Source: JAHCIE01 sp034431435 (GTDB lineage: Bacteria; Chloroflexota; Anaerolineae; Epilineales; JAHCIE01). From it: a stretch of 64,000 nucleotides of DNA. Positions 33,032 through 41,464 of the stretch are shown piece by piece; position 1 is the first letter of the stretch; each line of letters opens with the position of its first letter. The DNA lies in NCBI GenBank assembly GCA_034431435.1, contig DAOUDG010000065.1, forward strand, positions 1-64,000, given 5' to 3'. The position numbers and the translations under genes were made by a program. The notes under the pieces were generated by a model. That model made no database searches. It saw nothing but the letters and a program-made list of their open reading frames with translations, and was not told where the DNA came from.

Positions 33032-34120
33032 CTACGCTTCCGACCTGGCGGCCGTCGACGCCTTGTGCCTGGCGGCGGCCTTCGGTCGCGGGGGCACAAT
33101 CTCGTGGGGTGGGACGCTCTCGTCCAGCTTCGCGATCACCGCGTCGGTATACTCATCGATCGACGCTGTACCACCCAGGTCGCGGGTTACGTGCTGGTGC
33201 TCGGCGATGACGTCGAAGATCGCCTTTTCCAGGCGGGCCGCAACATCCAGCTTGCCCAGGTGGCGCAGCATCATCACACCCGACAGCATCACCGCTGTCG
33301 GATTGGCGATGCCCTTACCCGCGATGTCCGGCGCGCTGCCGTGGACAGCCTCGAACACGGCCGCCTTCTCGCCGATGTTGCCGCTGGGTGTCAGGCCCAG
33401 GCCGCCGACCAGTCCCGATGCCAGGTCAGAGATGATATCGCCGTACAGGTTTTCCATCACCAGCACGTCGAAGGTTTCAGGCCGCATGACAAGGTGCATC
33501 GACATGGCGTCGACGATGACCTCGTCATAGGCGATGTCGGGGTACTCCTTGGCGACCTTGCGGGCGCATTCCAGGAACAGGCCATCACTCAACTTCATGA
33601 TGTTGGCCTTGTGGACGGACGTCACGCGGTGGCGATGCTCCCGCCGCGCCAGTTCGAAGGCGTAGTGAGCGATGCGGTTGGAGGCCTTCTCGGTGATGAT
33701 TTTGAGGCTCTCCACCACGCCGGGCACGACTACGTGCTCCACGCCCGAATACAGACCCTCCGTGTTCTCGCGCACCACGATGAGGTCGATATTATCGAAG
33801 CGGCTTACCACGCCAGGAATACTGTGCACCGGGCGCACGTTGGCGTATAGGTCCAACTCCTGGCGCAACTGGACGTTGGCCGAGCGGAAGCCTTTACCAA
33901 TGGGCGTGGCAATGGGGCCTTTGAGGGCCAGCTTATTGCGTTCCACCGAGTAGATGGTCGATGGTGGCAGCACCGCCCCGTAGCGGTCCACCACATCGCC
34001 GCCTGCCTCATGGACATGCCATTCGATGTCGGCCCCGGCGGCGTCAATCACTTGCCGCGCCGCCTGAGTGACCTCGGGTCCGATTCCATCGCCGGGAATG
34101 AGCGTTACCGGTGTCGGCAT
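33032..34120 (-). CDS. NAD-dependent isocitrate dehydrogenase (isocitrate/isopropylmalate family)
   Basis: A 362-residue beta-decarboxylating dehydrogenase. IPGDGIGPEV starts the protein, RENTEGLYSGVEH at about 117-129 is typical of the NAD-IDH branch, and VDAMSMHLV, MENLYGDIISD and HGSAPDIAGKGIANPTA follow. It converts isocitrate to 2-oxoglutarate in the TCA cycle. Isopropylmalate or homoisocitrate dehydrogenase are less likely given the RENTEG block and no leucine genes nearby. The last 20 residues are a Lys/Arg/Ala-rich tail not typical of the family. A promoter lies just upstream, so it is transcribed separately from the thiamin operon. Confidence 0.88.
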   Translation of the reverse strand: MPTPVTLIPGDGIGPEVTQAARQVIDAAGADIEWHVHEAGGDVVDRYGAVLPPSTIYSVERNKLALKGPIATPIGKGFRSANVQLRQELDLYANVRPVHSIPGVVSRFDNIDLIVVRENTEGLYSGVEHVVVPGVVESLKIITEKASNRIAHYAFELARREHRHRVTSVHKANIMKLSDGLFLECARKVAKEYPDIAYDEVIVDAMSMHLVMRPETFDVLVMENLYGDIISDLASGLVGGLGLTPSGNIGEKAAVFEAVHGSAPDIAGKGIANPTAVMLSGVMMLRHLGKLDVAARLEKAIFDVIAEHQHVTRDLGGTASIDEYTDAVIAKLDESVPPHEIVPPRPKAAARHKASTAARSEA

Positions 34121-34184
34121 ACTGTCTCCTGCGGGGTAGAGTCAACTAATCGGCGGCGGCGATTCCCGCGACCGGCTGAGGCAT

Positions 34185-34213
34185 AGGATAGTCGAATCAA
34201 GGGGAACGGGCAA
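34185..34213 (-). promoter_or_regulatory. Promoter of the isocitrate dehydrogenase gene
   Basis: Leftward TTGCCC, 17-base spacer, TATCCT, about 65 bases before the start codon. It closely resembles the promoter of liv operon 1. Confidence 0.65.
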
Positions 34214-34225
34214 GCGGCGCGCCCG

Positions 34226-34936
34226 TCATGTCTCGTCAGCCGGCGGCTCCGTCAGGATGGGGTGCGCGCCGTTGGCGCTGGACACAGCGCGGTAGGGGGG
34301 GTGCTGCCAGGCGTGAACCACCAGCAGCAACCCATCGTGGACCTTCACCTCCGCGTCGGCGCCCATCATGGCATTGCTGATGCCCAGGCTAGGCCCCAGT
34401 TGGAGATCGGCGCGATCGAGGGGATACTCAAGGCCCAGCGTCGTCACGCCACTGACCTTCGGTGTGATGGGAATGAGAGACACCGTATCGCCTGCCTCGC
34501 CCGCCAGATGCGCGTAGCTGCGAGTGACGAAGGCCTCCTCGGTATCGGTGATCAGGCGCATCGGCACAGCCTGGAAAGCGGGCAGCGTCAGCAGCAGAAT
34601 GTTGCCGATGGTCTGGTCCAGTCGGCCGCCCGTCGCAGCCAGGATGGTGATTCGCGCCGCGCCGCGCCGGACAGCCTCCGCCAGGGTCAACTCCATATCC
34701 GTTTCGTTCTTGCGGGTCGGAAAGCGCAGCACCGTCACCTCGGCTGCGCGCAGCTCGGCCAGCAGTTCGGTCGTCAGCGAGTCCAGATCGCCGACGACCA
34801 CATCGGGGAACAGGCCGGCCGCCAGCGCATGGGCGGCCCCGCCATCGGCGGCGATGACCAGGTCGGCCTGGTTCGCGTAATACTGAATCTGCTCCACGAC
34901 GGGCGCAGGGCCGTTAGCCAGGATCAGGCAATGCAT
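34226..34936 (-). CDS. thiN: Thiamin diphosphokinase
   Basis: A 236-residue kinase that makes thiamin diphosphate from thiamin. The family motifs are clear: AADGGAAHAL (about 30), VVGDLDSL (47-54), KNETDMELTLAEA and ATGGRLDQTIGN. The C-terminal half is the thiamin-binding beta domain with SLIPITPKVSGVTTLGLEYPL. It is the last gene of the TPP-riboswitch operon, 40 bases after thiD, and completes the salvage route to the cofactor. Confidence 0.93.
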   Translation of the reverse strand: MHCLILANGPAPVVEQIQYYANQADLVIAADGGAAHALAAGLFPDVVVGDLDSLTTELLAELRAAEVTVLRFPTRKNETDMELTLAEAVRRGAARITILAATGGRLDQTIGNILLLTLPAFQAVPMRLITDTEEAFVTRSYAHLAGEAGDTVSLIPITPKVSGVTTLGLEYPLDRADLQLGPSLGISNAMMGADAEVKVHDGLLLVVHAWQHPPYRAVSSANGAHPILTEPPADET

Positions 34937-34976
34937 GGCAGTTCATCCCTCACCCGCTGCGGCCGCGCGGCGGGTC

Positions 34977-35780
34977 CTATCCCTCCGAGTGAAGCAGCGC
35001 CAGGTGGTCCATTGGCCCGTGCGGCCCACGTCCCAGGCGCAAGTCAGCCGACGCCGCCAGAACGGCCGTGAGGTACTCCTTGGCGGCGCGCACCGCTTCG
35101 TCCACCGCCAGCTCGCGGGCCAGCATGGCGGCGATGGCCGACGCGAAGGTGCAGCCGGTGCCGTGGTCGTTCCGCGTCGCGATACGCGCGGCCGGATAGA
35201 GCGTCACTTGTCGGCCGTCAAACAGCAAGTCGACGCTGTCCGAGGCCGTGAGGTGGCCGCCTTTGACCACGACGTGCCGCGCCCCCAGGTCGTGGATGGC
35301 GCGCGCCGACTTCTCCATATCGCCCAGGGAGCGCACGGGGAAGCCGACCAGGGTCTCCGCCTCCGGTAGATTGGGCGTGATGACATAGGCCAGCGGCACA
35401 ATCTCGCGCAGCAGCGCGTCGCGGGCGTCGGCGCGCAACAGCGCGTCGCCGCCTTTCGCCATCATCACCGGGTCCACGACCAGTTTGCCCACATTATACT
35501 GACGAACCTTCGCCGCGACGACTTCCACAATGGGCGCGCTCGACAGCATACCCGTCTTGACGGCATCCGCGCCCAGATCGCCCAACACGGCGTCGATCTG
35601 CTGGCCGACGAACTCAGGCGGCAGCTCGACGACGCCGTGGACCCCCAGCGTGTTCTGCGCCGTGATGGCCGTCAGCGCGCTCATGCCAAAGACGCCGAGG
35701 GCCGCGAAGGTCTTCAAGTCGGCCTGGATGCCCGCCCCACCGCCCGAATCCGAACCAGCGATGGTCAATACCCGTTTCAT
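34977..35780 (-). CDS. thiD: Hydroxymethylpyrimidine (phosphate) kinase
   Basis: A 267-residue ribokinase-fold enzyme that phosphorylates HMP and HMP-P. It has GSDSGGGAGIQADLKTF (about 9-25), MSALTAITAQNT, VDPVMMAKGG and the anion-hole motif NDHGTGCTFASAIAA near residue 215. It belongs to the salvage operon after thiE; cytX upstream would supply HMP. Confidence 0.96.
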   Translation of the reverse strand: MKRVLTIAGSDSGGGAGIQADLKTFAALGVFGMSALTAITAQNTLGVHGVVELPPEFVGQQIDAVLGDLGADAVKTGMLSSAPIVEVVAAKVRQYNVGKLVVDPVMMAKGGDALLRADARDALLREIVPLAYVITPNLPEAETLVGFPVRSLGDMEKSARAIHDLGARHVVVKGGHLTASDSVDLLFDGRQVTLYPAARIATRNDHGTGCTFASAIAAMLARELAVDEAVRAAKEYLTAVLAASADLRLGRGPHGPMDHLALLHSEG

Positions 35781-35831
35781 TCGTACCTCCCCCTGTCTCC
35801 GACAGCGAACCGCGCGCCGCCAATGAGCAGG

Positions 35832-36476
35832 CTACCGCCCCCGAACGCCATCGACCTCGCGACGCAGCGCACGCGCCGCCGCCTCCGGCTCCGGCTGCGA
35901 GACGATGGCCGAGATAACCGCCACACCGTCGGCGCCGTGCCGGATACAGTCGGCCGCCCGCCCCGGCCCGATACCGCCAATGGCAACGACGGGGACGTGG
36001 ACCGCGTCGGCCACGGCGGCTAACCCGGCCAGGCCGATGGGCGCGCCGGCGTCGCTCTTGCTGCCGGTCGCATACACCGAGCCGACGCCCACATAGTCCG
36101 CGCCGTCATCCTGGGCGGCCCGCGCCTCCTCCGGCGTGGCCGCCGACACCCCCAACAGGCGGTCGCTGCCCATGAGCCGCCGCGCCACAGCGGCGGGCAT
36201 ATCCTCCTGGCCCACGTGGACGCCATCCGCGTCCACCGCCAGGGCCACGTCGAGGCGGTCATTCACGAGGAGGGCAACGCCCATCTCGCGGGTCAGGGCG
36301 CGCAGCGCGCGGCCCAACTCCACCATTGCCCGCGTCGCGCCGTCCTTCTGGCGCAGTTGCACGACTGTCGCGCCGCCCGCAATGGCCGCCCGCACCACCT
36401 CCACCTGCGACCGACCCAGGCTCAGCCTCTCGTCGGTGACGACAGTGAGGGCCCAATCAACGACCGGCTTCGCCAT
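35832..36476 (-). CDS. thiE: Thiamin-phosphate synthase
   Basis: A 214-residue TIM barrel joining HMP-PP and thiazole phosphate. Motifs seen are VVQLRQKDG, LLVNDRLDVALAVDADGVHVGQEDM, ADYVGVGSVYATGSK and VAIGGI. The ATG at 36476 overlaps the end of thiM by 20 bases and has AGGAG upstream; the frame extension to 36500 is unneeded. It acts after ThiM and ThiD in the same operon. Confidence 0.95.
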   Translation of the reverse strand: MAKPVVDWALTVVTDERLSLGRSQVEVVRAAIAGGATVVQLRQKDGATRAMVELGRALRALTREMGVALLVNDRLDVALAVDADGVHVGQEDMPAAVARRLMGSDRLLGVSAATPEEARAAQDDGADYVGVGSVYATGSKSDAGAPIGLAGLAAVADAVHVPVVAIGGIGPGRAADCIRHGADGVAVISAIVSQPEPEAAARALRREVDGVRGR

Positions 36477-37296
36477 CGTTGATCTCCTGGGTATGACCAA
36501 TCTTCGCCCGCGCCGCCACCATCTCAGGCTCCAACCCGTACAGGTGGTCGAACAGCGCCATCTTGAAGCTGCCCGGCGCGTCGCTGGCAGCGGCGGCCAG
36601 CTCCCCGGCGACGCCGAAGCACGCCAGCCCGGCCATCGCCCCGATCAGCGGGTCGTCGGCGACGGCGACGAAGCAGCCAATGGTGGCGGTGGACATGCAG
36701 CCGGTCCCGACTACCGTCGCCAGCATGGGGTGGCCGTTGTCGATGTAGAAGGTGCCGCCCGGACCGGCAACGAAGTCGCGCGCCCCTGTGGCGGCCGCCA
36801 CGAGGCCGAGGTCGCTTGCCACCAGGGCCGTAGCGGTCGCCCCATCGGGCGCGCTGACGCTCTCGACGCCGCGCACCTCGCCGCCCAGCCCGGCCAGGCG
36901 GCCAATCTCGCCGGCGTTGCCGCGTACCACCGTCAGCCGCAGCCGGCTCACTAAGCGGCGTGTGCCCTCGGTCCGCAGTGGGGTAGTGCCCAACCCCACC
37001 GGGTCGAGGATGATAGGCAGGCCGAGTCGATTCGCCACCGCTCCCGCCTGCGCCATCGCCTCCAGTTGGTCGGGATCCGGCGTGCCGATGTTGAGCACCA
37101 GCGCGTTGGCGTGGGCAACCATGTCGGCCGCCTCATGGGATGACGGAGCCATGATGGGCAACGCGCCCAGTTGCAGCGTCACATTCGCCACATCATTGAC
37201 CGTCACATTGTTGGTGATATGGTGGACAAGGGGCCGCCGCTCGCGCAGGCGAGCCAGCAGATCGGCAGCCTGGTTGGCCAGCGTTCGGTCGTACAT
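36457..37296 (-). CDS. thiM: Hydroxyethylthiazole kinase
   Basis: A 279-residue kinase that salvages the thiazole half of thiamin. VHHITNNVTVNDVANVTLQLGA matches the N-terminal block, VLDPVG-like LDPVGLGTT and GTGCMSTATIGCF (catalytic region near 200) follow. In many ThiM proteins the residue before the active Cys is variable; Cys is present here. It is the second gene of the operon, after cytX. Confidence 0.96.
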   Translation of the reverse strand: MYDRTLANQAADLLARLRERRPLVHHITNNVTVNDVANVTLQLGALPIMAPSSHEAADMVAHANALVLNIGTPDPDQLEAMAQAGAVANRLGLPIILDPVGLGTTPLRTEGTRRLVSRLRLTVVRGNAGEIGRLAGLGGEVRGVESVSAPDGATATALVASDLGLVAAATGARDFVAGPGGTFYIDNGHPMLATVVGTGCMSTATIGCFVAVADDPLIGAMAGLACFGVAGELAAAASDAPGSFKMALFDHLYGLEPEMVAARAKIGHTQEINDGEAGR

Positions 37297-37372
37297 GTTT
37301 CCTCCTCACAAGCCTGATTTCCTGCTCGCGCCGGATGGTCGCATCCCGCGCCGACATGCGCCACGAGCGCGT

Positions 37373-38719
37373 CTACGGCTGTACCTGGGGGCGACGCCCG
37401 ACGCGCAGCACGCGCGCCAGGAGCAGATACGCCGCCAGGGCGACAAGAAAGGCGGGGATGGTCGCCCCCAGATTGGGCAACGCGCGGGTGATCCACTGAT
37501 AGACGATTACGCCCGTCGCCCAAGCCGCGATACCCGCCCAGTTGATACCGCCGGCGTACCAATACGCGCCATGCTCGCGGTACAGTTCCGCCACCTCATA
37601 GCGGCGGCGGCGCACGATGAAGTAGTCGGCGGCCAGCACGCCGAAGAGCGGCACGAAGATGGAGCCAATCAGCAGCAAGAACCATTCGTACTCGGCCAGC
37701 GGCAACAGAGCGGCGAGGATAGCCGCCAGTCCGCCGATGGCGATAGCCGTGGCGCGGAAGGGCAGGCGCGGGACAATGGTCTTGGCCGACACGGTCGTCG
37801 AGTAGATGTTGGCGAAGGCATTGTCCGTCTCGTCCACCAGGATGATGGCCAGGGCAAGCCAGCCGCCGCCAAGCGCCGCGATGGCCGGGATGAGATCGAA
37901 GGGGTCGCTCAACTTGAGGGCAAGCATCAGAATCGCGCCCAGGGCGTAGAACCACGTGTTGGCGATGAAGTAGCCGATGTACGTCCCCCAGAAAGCGTCG
38001 CCGCTCCGCCGCGCGAAGCGGGAGAAGTCGGAGACCAGCGGCAGCCACGAGACGGGCATCGCCACAACCAGATCCACGCCCACCCCGAAGCTCAGCTCCC
38101 CTGTCCCCGGCATGGCAAACAGCGCGCCCACGTCGTAGCGCGTGAATACGTACCAGGTGAGCCACACCGTCGTCGCCAGGACAATCCACACCCCAAAGCG
38201 CGCAAGGTACTTCTTGACCACGGCGATGGGACCGGCCACGGCCATCCAGGTCGCCAGGGCGGCGAAGACCACGACCCACAGCAGATAGTTGCTCCACCCA
38301 AACAGAGTCTGGACGATGGCATTGGCGGCCTGGGCCATGATGAGCACCTCGAAGGCGGCCCAGCCGATTAGCTGCACCACGTTCGCCGCGCTCGGTAGCC
38401 ACGAGCCGCGCACCCCCAGCGCGGGGCGCAGCGTCACCATCGTCGGCGCGCCGGTGTCACTGCCGACAATGCCGGCCATGCCCAGCAGCAGGTTGCCGAT
38501 GAGCGTCCCGACGACGATGGCGACGAGGGCCTGGGCCAGGCCGAGGCCCGGCACGAGCAGGCTGCCGGCCACCAACACCAGCAGCCCCACGCCCAGATCG
38601 GCCCACAACACCGCGAAGTCGGTCAGGCGTAGCCGCCGCTCGGCGGGCGGCACCGGGTCGATGCCCCACTCGGCCGGTGGCGGCGCGGCCTCGATCGGGC
38701 GTGCAGATTCCGCAATCAT
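37373..38719 (-). CDS. cytX: CytX-type hydroxymethylpyrimidine transporter (NCS1 family)
   Basis: A 448-residue membrane protein of the cytosine/purine permease (NCS1) family with about 12 hydrophobic segments. The first TM region has VLWADLGVGLLVLVAGSLLVPG and later comes SDFSRFARRSG. Its place directly after a TPP riboswitch and before thiM fits CytX, the HMP importer of thiamin salvage. The ATG at 38719 has GGGAGG upstream. A cytosine permease is the alternative if context is ignored. Confidence 0.88.
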   Translation of the reverse strand: MIAESARPIEAAPPPAEWGIDPVPPAERRLRLTDFAVLWADLGVGLLVLVAGSLLVPGLGLAQALVAIVVGTLIGNLLLGMAGIVGSDTGAPTMVTLRPALGVRGSWLPSAANVVQLIGWAAFEVLIMAQAANAIVQTLFGWSNYLLWVVVFAALATWMAVAGPIAVVKKYLARFGVWIVLATTVWLTWYVFTRYDVGALFAMPGTGELSFGVGVDLVVAMPVSWLPLVSDFSRFARRSGDAFWGTYIGYFIANTWFYALGAILMLALKLSDPFDLIPAIAALGGGWLALAIILVDETDNAFANIYSTTVSAKTIVPRLPFRATAIAIGGLAAILAALLPLAEYEWFLLLIGSIFVPLFGVLAADYFIVRRRRYEVAELYREHGAYWYAGGINWAGIAAWATGVIVYQWITRALPNLGATIPAFLVALAAYLLLARVLRVGRRPQVQP

Positions 38720-38732
38720 GGAGCCTCCCACA

Positions 38733-38765
38733 CAAAAGCCGTCGCCCCAGGAAAGGGCGACGGCT
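38733..38765 (-). terminator. Riboswitch-controlled terminator before cytX
   Basis: A perfect 11-base stem (38737-38747 with 38755-38765), seven-base loop and TTTTGTG run follow the TPP aptamer and precede the cytX ribosome binding site. This is the usual expression platform: TPP binding favours termination. Confidence 0.9.
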
Positions 38766-38784
38766 GCAACGCGTGTGGCTGGCC

Positions 38785-38895
38785 CTTCCCTGCGCTGGCA
38801 TGATCCAGATCAGGTTCGTGGGGTCGGGCGCTGTGGCGTTGGTCGCCGGGCGCCCCTCTCAGCCTGGCTTGACCAGACTCCCCCAGGGCAACGGG
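38785..38895 (-). ncRNA. TPP riboswitch (THI element)
   Basis: Read leftward, the element has the conserved CTGAGAGG of the pyrimidine-binding arm and the pyrophosphate-arm consensus ACCTGATCTGGATCATGCC followed by AGCGCAGGGA. CCCTG near 38888 can pair with CAGGG near 38789 to close helix P1. It lies between a consensus promoter and a terminator, upstream of cytX-thiM-thiE-thiD-thiN. Confidence 0.96.
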
Positions 38896-38914
38896 GTCTC
38901 CGTTGTCATCCCAA

Positions 38915-38942
38915 AGTATAGCGATGCGGCCGCGCGTGTCAA
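38915..38942 (-). promoter_or_regulatory. Promoter of the thiamin salvage operon
   Basis: Leftward TTGACA, 16-base spacer, TATACT, directly upstream of the riboswitch. Confidence 0.85.
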
Positions 38943-38994
38943 TTAGCCCGCACAGCCCCGGATGCACGGCCGGGGTCGGTTTGTTCTCCCGTTC

Positions 38995-39912
38995 CTACTT
39001 GTTGGTGATTCCCCGCCCCGCCAGCAGCGCCACCGCCGCTAGAATCAGCGCCCCGCCAAAAATCTGCGGCGGGGCGAGACGCTCGCCGAGCGCCACGACG
39101 GCCAGCAGCGTCGCGACGACCGGCTCCAGCGTCGCGGTCACACTGGCGACACCGGCCGGCACGTGCTTGAGGCCCGTCGTGTACAGAGCCAGCGCGCCGA
39201 CGGTCGGCCCCAACGCGAGGCCGAGCAGCCACAGCCAGGCCGCCGACGGCGTCAGGATGGGGGCAAAGGCCGCCGCGCCCTGGACCAGGACGAGGGGAGC
39301 CAGCGTCAGCGCGCCGAACCCCACCGCCCATGTCACCACCGTCCACGACGAATAGCGCCGCAGGGCGGGGACGCTAAAGATGGAGTACAGGGCATACGTG
39401 AGGCCCGCCGTCAGTCCCGCCAGAAGGCCGACGGCGTTGACGCGCAGCAGCGCCGGGTCGTACGCTCCCGCCACCAGGGCGCAGCCGGCGAAGGCCAGCC
39501 CCAACGCGGCAAGTTGGCGCGCGCCCAGCGGCTCGCCATACAGCCGCCAGGCCAGCAGCATCACCCACACGGGCGCGGTGTACAGCAGGACCGCCGCCGT
39601 CGCGACACTGGTCAGGTCAACGGCCAGGATGTAGACGGTGTAGAAGAGGCCAACGGTGATGGCGCCAAAAGCGAGGAAATAGGGGATGTCGCGCCGCGCC
39701 AAGCGCAGGCGGGTCGGACGCAGCGCACCCAACCCGCCGAGGAGAATCAGGAACGTCAGCAGCGCGCGCAGGAAAGCCAGCGTGAGCGGGGCGAGGCCGT
39801 AGCCAAGCAGGACCGTAAAGAAGATGCCCAGCGTGCCCCACAGCGCGGCCCCGGCGGCCACCAGGAGCAGGCCGTTAGTGCTCGCCGAGGTAGGCTTTGC
39901 GGACCAGCTCAC
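38995..39912 (-). CDS. EamA/DMT-family transporter
   Basis: A 305-residue protein with ten hydrophobic segments and two EamA halves (LLLVAAGAALWGTLGIFF in the first; SVPALRRYSSWTVVTWAVGFGALT in the second). DMT members export amino acids, metabolites or drugs; the substrate is unknown. The frame opens at GTG 39912, overlapping the end of livF by 38 bases, without a clear ribosome binding site, so a later start close to the first helix is possible. It may be carried on the liv operon 2 transcript. Confidence 0.82.
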   Translation of the reverse strand: MSWSAKPTSASTNGLLLVAAGAALWGTLGIFFTVLLGYGLAPLTLAFLRALLTFLILLGGLGALRPTRLRLARRDIPYFLAFGAITVGLFYTVYILAVDLTSVATAAVLLYTAPVWVMLLAWRLYGEPLGARQLAALGLAFAGCALVAGAYDPALLRVNAVGLLAGLTAGLTYALYSIFSVPALRRYSSWTVVTWAVGFGALTLAPLVLVQGAAAFAPILTPSAAWLWLLGLALGPTVGALALYTTGLKHVPAGVASVTATLEPVVATLLAVVALGERLAPPQIFGGALILAAVALLAGRGITNK

Positions 39913-40591
39913 TGTTCAACAGGTTGCTACCGGTGTCTTCCAGGACGATGCGCCCGGTCTGGAGGACGTAGCCGCGATCGGAGATCGCGAGGGCCATCCG
40001 CGCGTTCTGCTCGACCAGCAGGACCGTCGTGCCCTGCTGGTTGATGTCGAGGATGGTGCGGAAGATCTGCTCGACCAGCATCGGGGCCAGCCCCATGCTT
40101 GGCTCGTCCAGCAGGAGCAGGCGCGGGCGCGACATCATCGCGCGGCCCATCGCCAGCATCTGCTGCTCGCCGCCGCTGAGGGTGCCCGCCTTCTGTGTCA
40201 GGCGCTCACGCAGGCGCGGGAACAGGTCCTGCACCTTTTCCATGTCCGCTTGAATACCCGCTTTATCGGTACGCGAGTACGCGCCCATCTCCAGATTCTC
40301 GCGCACGCTCATGCGCGGGAATACCAGGCGACCCTCCGGCGATTGGGAGACGCCCGCCTTGACGATCTCGTCCGCCTCCATCGCTGCCAGGTCCTTGCCC
40401 TCGTATGTCATCGTCCCCTCGCGGGGGCGAATCAAGCCCTGGATGGTGCGCAAGGTCGTCGTCTTGCCCGCGCCGTTGGAGCCGATCAGGCATACGACCT
40501 CGCCCGGGGCGACCGAGAGCGAGACGCCCTTCAACGCCTGGATGTTCCCATAGTACGTCTTGACGTCGGTAAGCTCGAGGAGCGGCGGCAT
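39875..40591 (-). CDS. livF: Branched-chain amino acid ABC transporter ATPase, LivF-like (operon 2)
   Basis: A 238-residue ABC ATPase with Walker A GSNGAGKTT, LSGGEQQMLAMGRA, LLLLDEPSMGLAP and the LivF-type end VRKAYLGEH. It begins one base after the livG stop. It energises the second LivHM system. Sequence is clearly paralogous to the LivF in operon 1 but not a recent copy. Confidence 0.93.
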   Translation of the reverse strand: MPPLLELTDVKTYYGNIQALKGVSLSVAPGEVVCLIGSNGAGKTTTLRTIQGLIRPREGTMTYEGKDLAAMEADEIVKAGVSQSPEGRLVFPRMSVRENLEMGAYSRTDKAGIQADMEKVQDLFPRLRERLTQKAGTLSGGEQQMLAMGRAMMSRPRLLLLDEPSMGLAPMLVEQIFRTILDINQQGTTVLLVEQNARMALAISDRGYVLQTGRIVLEDTGSNLLNSELVRKAYLGEH

Positions 40592-40592
40592 G

Positions 40593-41453
40593 TTACCTCT
40601 TCATCTCCTGCTTCGTCTGGGCCAGCTCCTCTTCCGCCCCGCCCTTGCCCAGATAGGCTTCGACGACGAGCGGGTTTTGCTGCACTTCCGATGGCGTGCC
40701 GTCGGCGATCTTCGTGCCGTGATCCAGGACACTCACCCGGTCGGAGATGCCCATCACCACCTGCATGTCGTGCTCGATAAGCAGGATGGTCAGGCCCAAT
40801 TCGTCGCGAATGCGGCGGATGAACTTGGTCATCTCCGCCGTCTCCTGGGGGTTCATGCCCGCCGTCGGCTCGTCGAGGAGGAGTAGCTTGGGGTCGGAGG
40901 CCAGCGCGCGCGCCACTTCCAGGCGACGCTGGTCGCCATAGGGGAGATTGCGCGCCGAGTTTAGCGCCAGGCGGCGCGGCAGGCCAACGTATTCGATGAG
41001 CCGCATCGCCTTGTCGGCGGCCTGCGCCTCTTCGCGTAGAATCGAGGGCGGGCGAATCAGAGTTCGCGCCAGCCCGCCCCGCAGCCGGGTGTGCATGCCG
41101 ACCAGTACATTCTCCAGCGCCGTCATGTCGGCGAACAGGCGGATGTTCTGGAAGGTACGCCCGATTCCGCGCGCCGAGACCTGGTGCGGCTTCAGCCCTG
41201 AGATAATGGCATTGTCGAAGATGATGTCACCGTCCGTCGGCAAGTAGATACCAGTAATCGTGTTGAAGAAGGTCGTCTTGCCCGCCCCGTTGGGGCCGAT
41301 GACGCTGGCAATCATCCCCTTGTGGATCACGAAATCGACGGAGTTGACGGCGACGAGGCCACCAAAGCGCTTGGTGACGCCCCGCGTTTCCAGGAGAGTC
41401 GAGCCTACCGGCGCGCTGCTCTGGGTAATCAACCCTTCAGTCGCTGCGCTCAT
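40593..41453 (-). CDS. livG: Branched-chain amino acid ABC transporter ATPase, LivG-like (operon 2)
   Basis: A 286-residue ABC ATPase with TKRFGGLVAVNSVDF, GPNGAGKTT, IGRTFQNIRLF, YGDQRRLEVARAL and LLLLDEPTAGMNPQE. An acidic, Gln-rich tail of about 20 residues follows the usual end (EAYLGKGG). It partners LivF in operon 2 and starts 11 bases after livM. Confidence 0.93.
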   Translation of the reverse strand: MSAATEGLITQSSAPVGSTLLETRGVTKRFGGLVAVNSVDFVIHKGMIASVIGPNGAGKTTFFNTITGIYLPTDGDIIFDNAIISGLKPHQVSARGIGRTFQNIRLFADMTALENVLVGMHTRLRGGLARTLIRPPSILREEAQAADKAMRLIEYVGLPRRLALNSARNLPYGDQRRLEVARALASDPKLLLLDEPTAGMNPQETAEMTKFIRRIRDELGLTILLIEHDMQVVMGISDRVSVLDHGTKIADGTPSEVQQNPLVVEAYLGKGGAEEELAQTKQEMKR

Positions 41454-41464
41454 GTCGTGTCCCC

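Noticed and set aside
36752..38371. 539-residue rightward frame across thiM and cytX
   Set aside because: It is antisense to two thiamin salvage genes and low in complexity.
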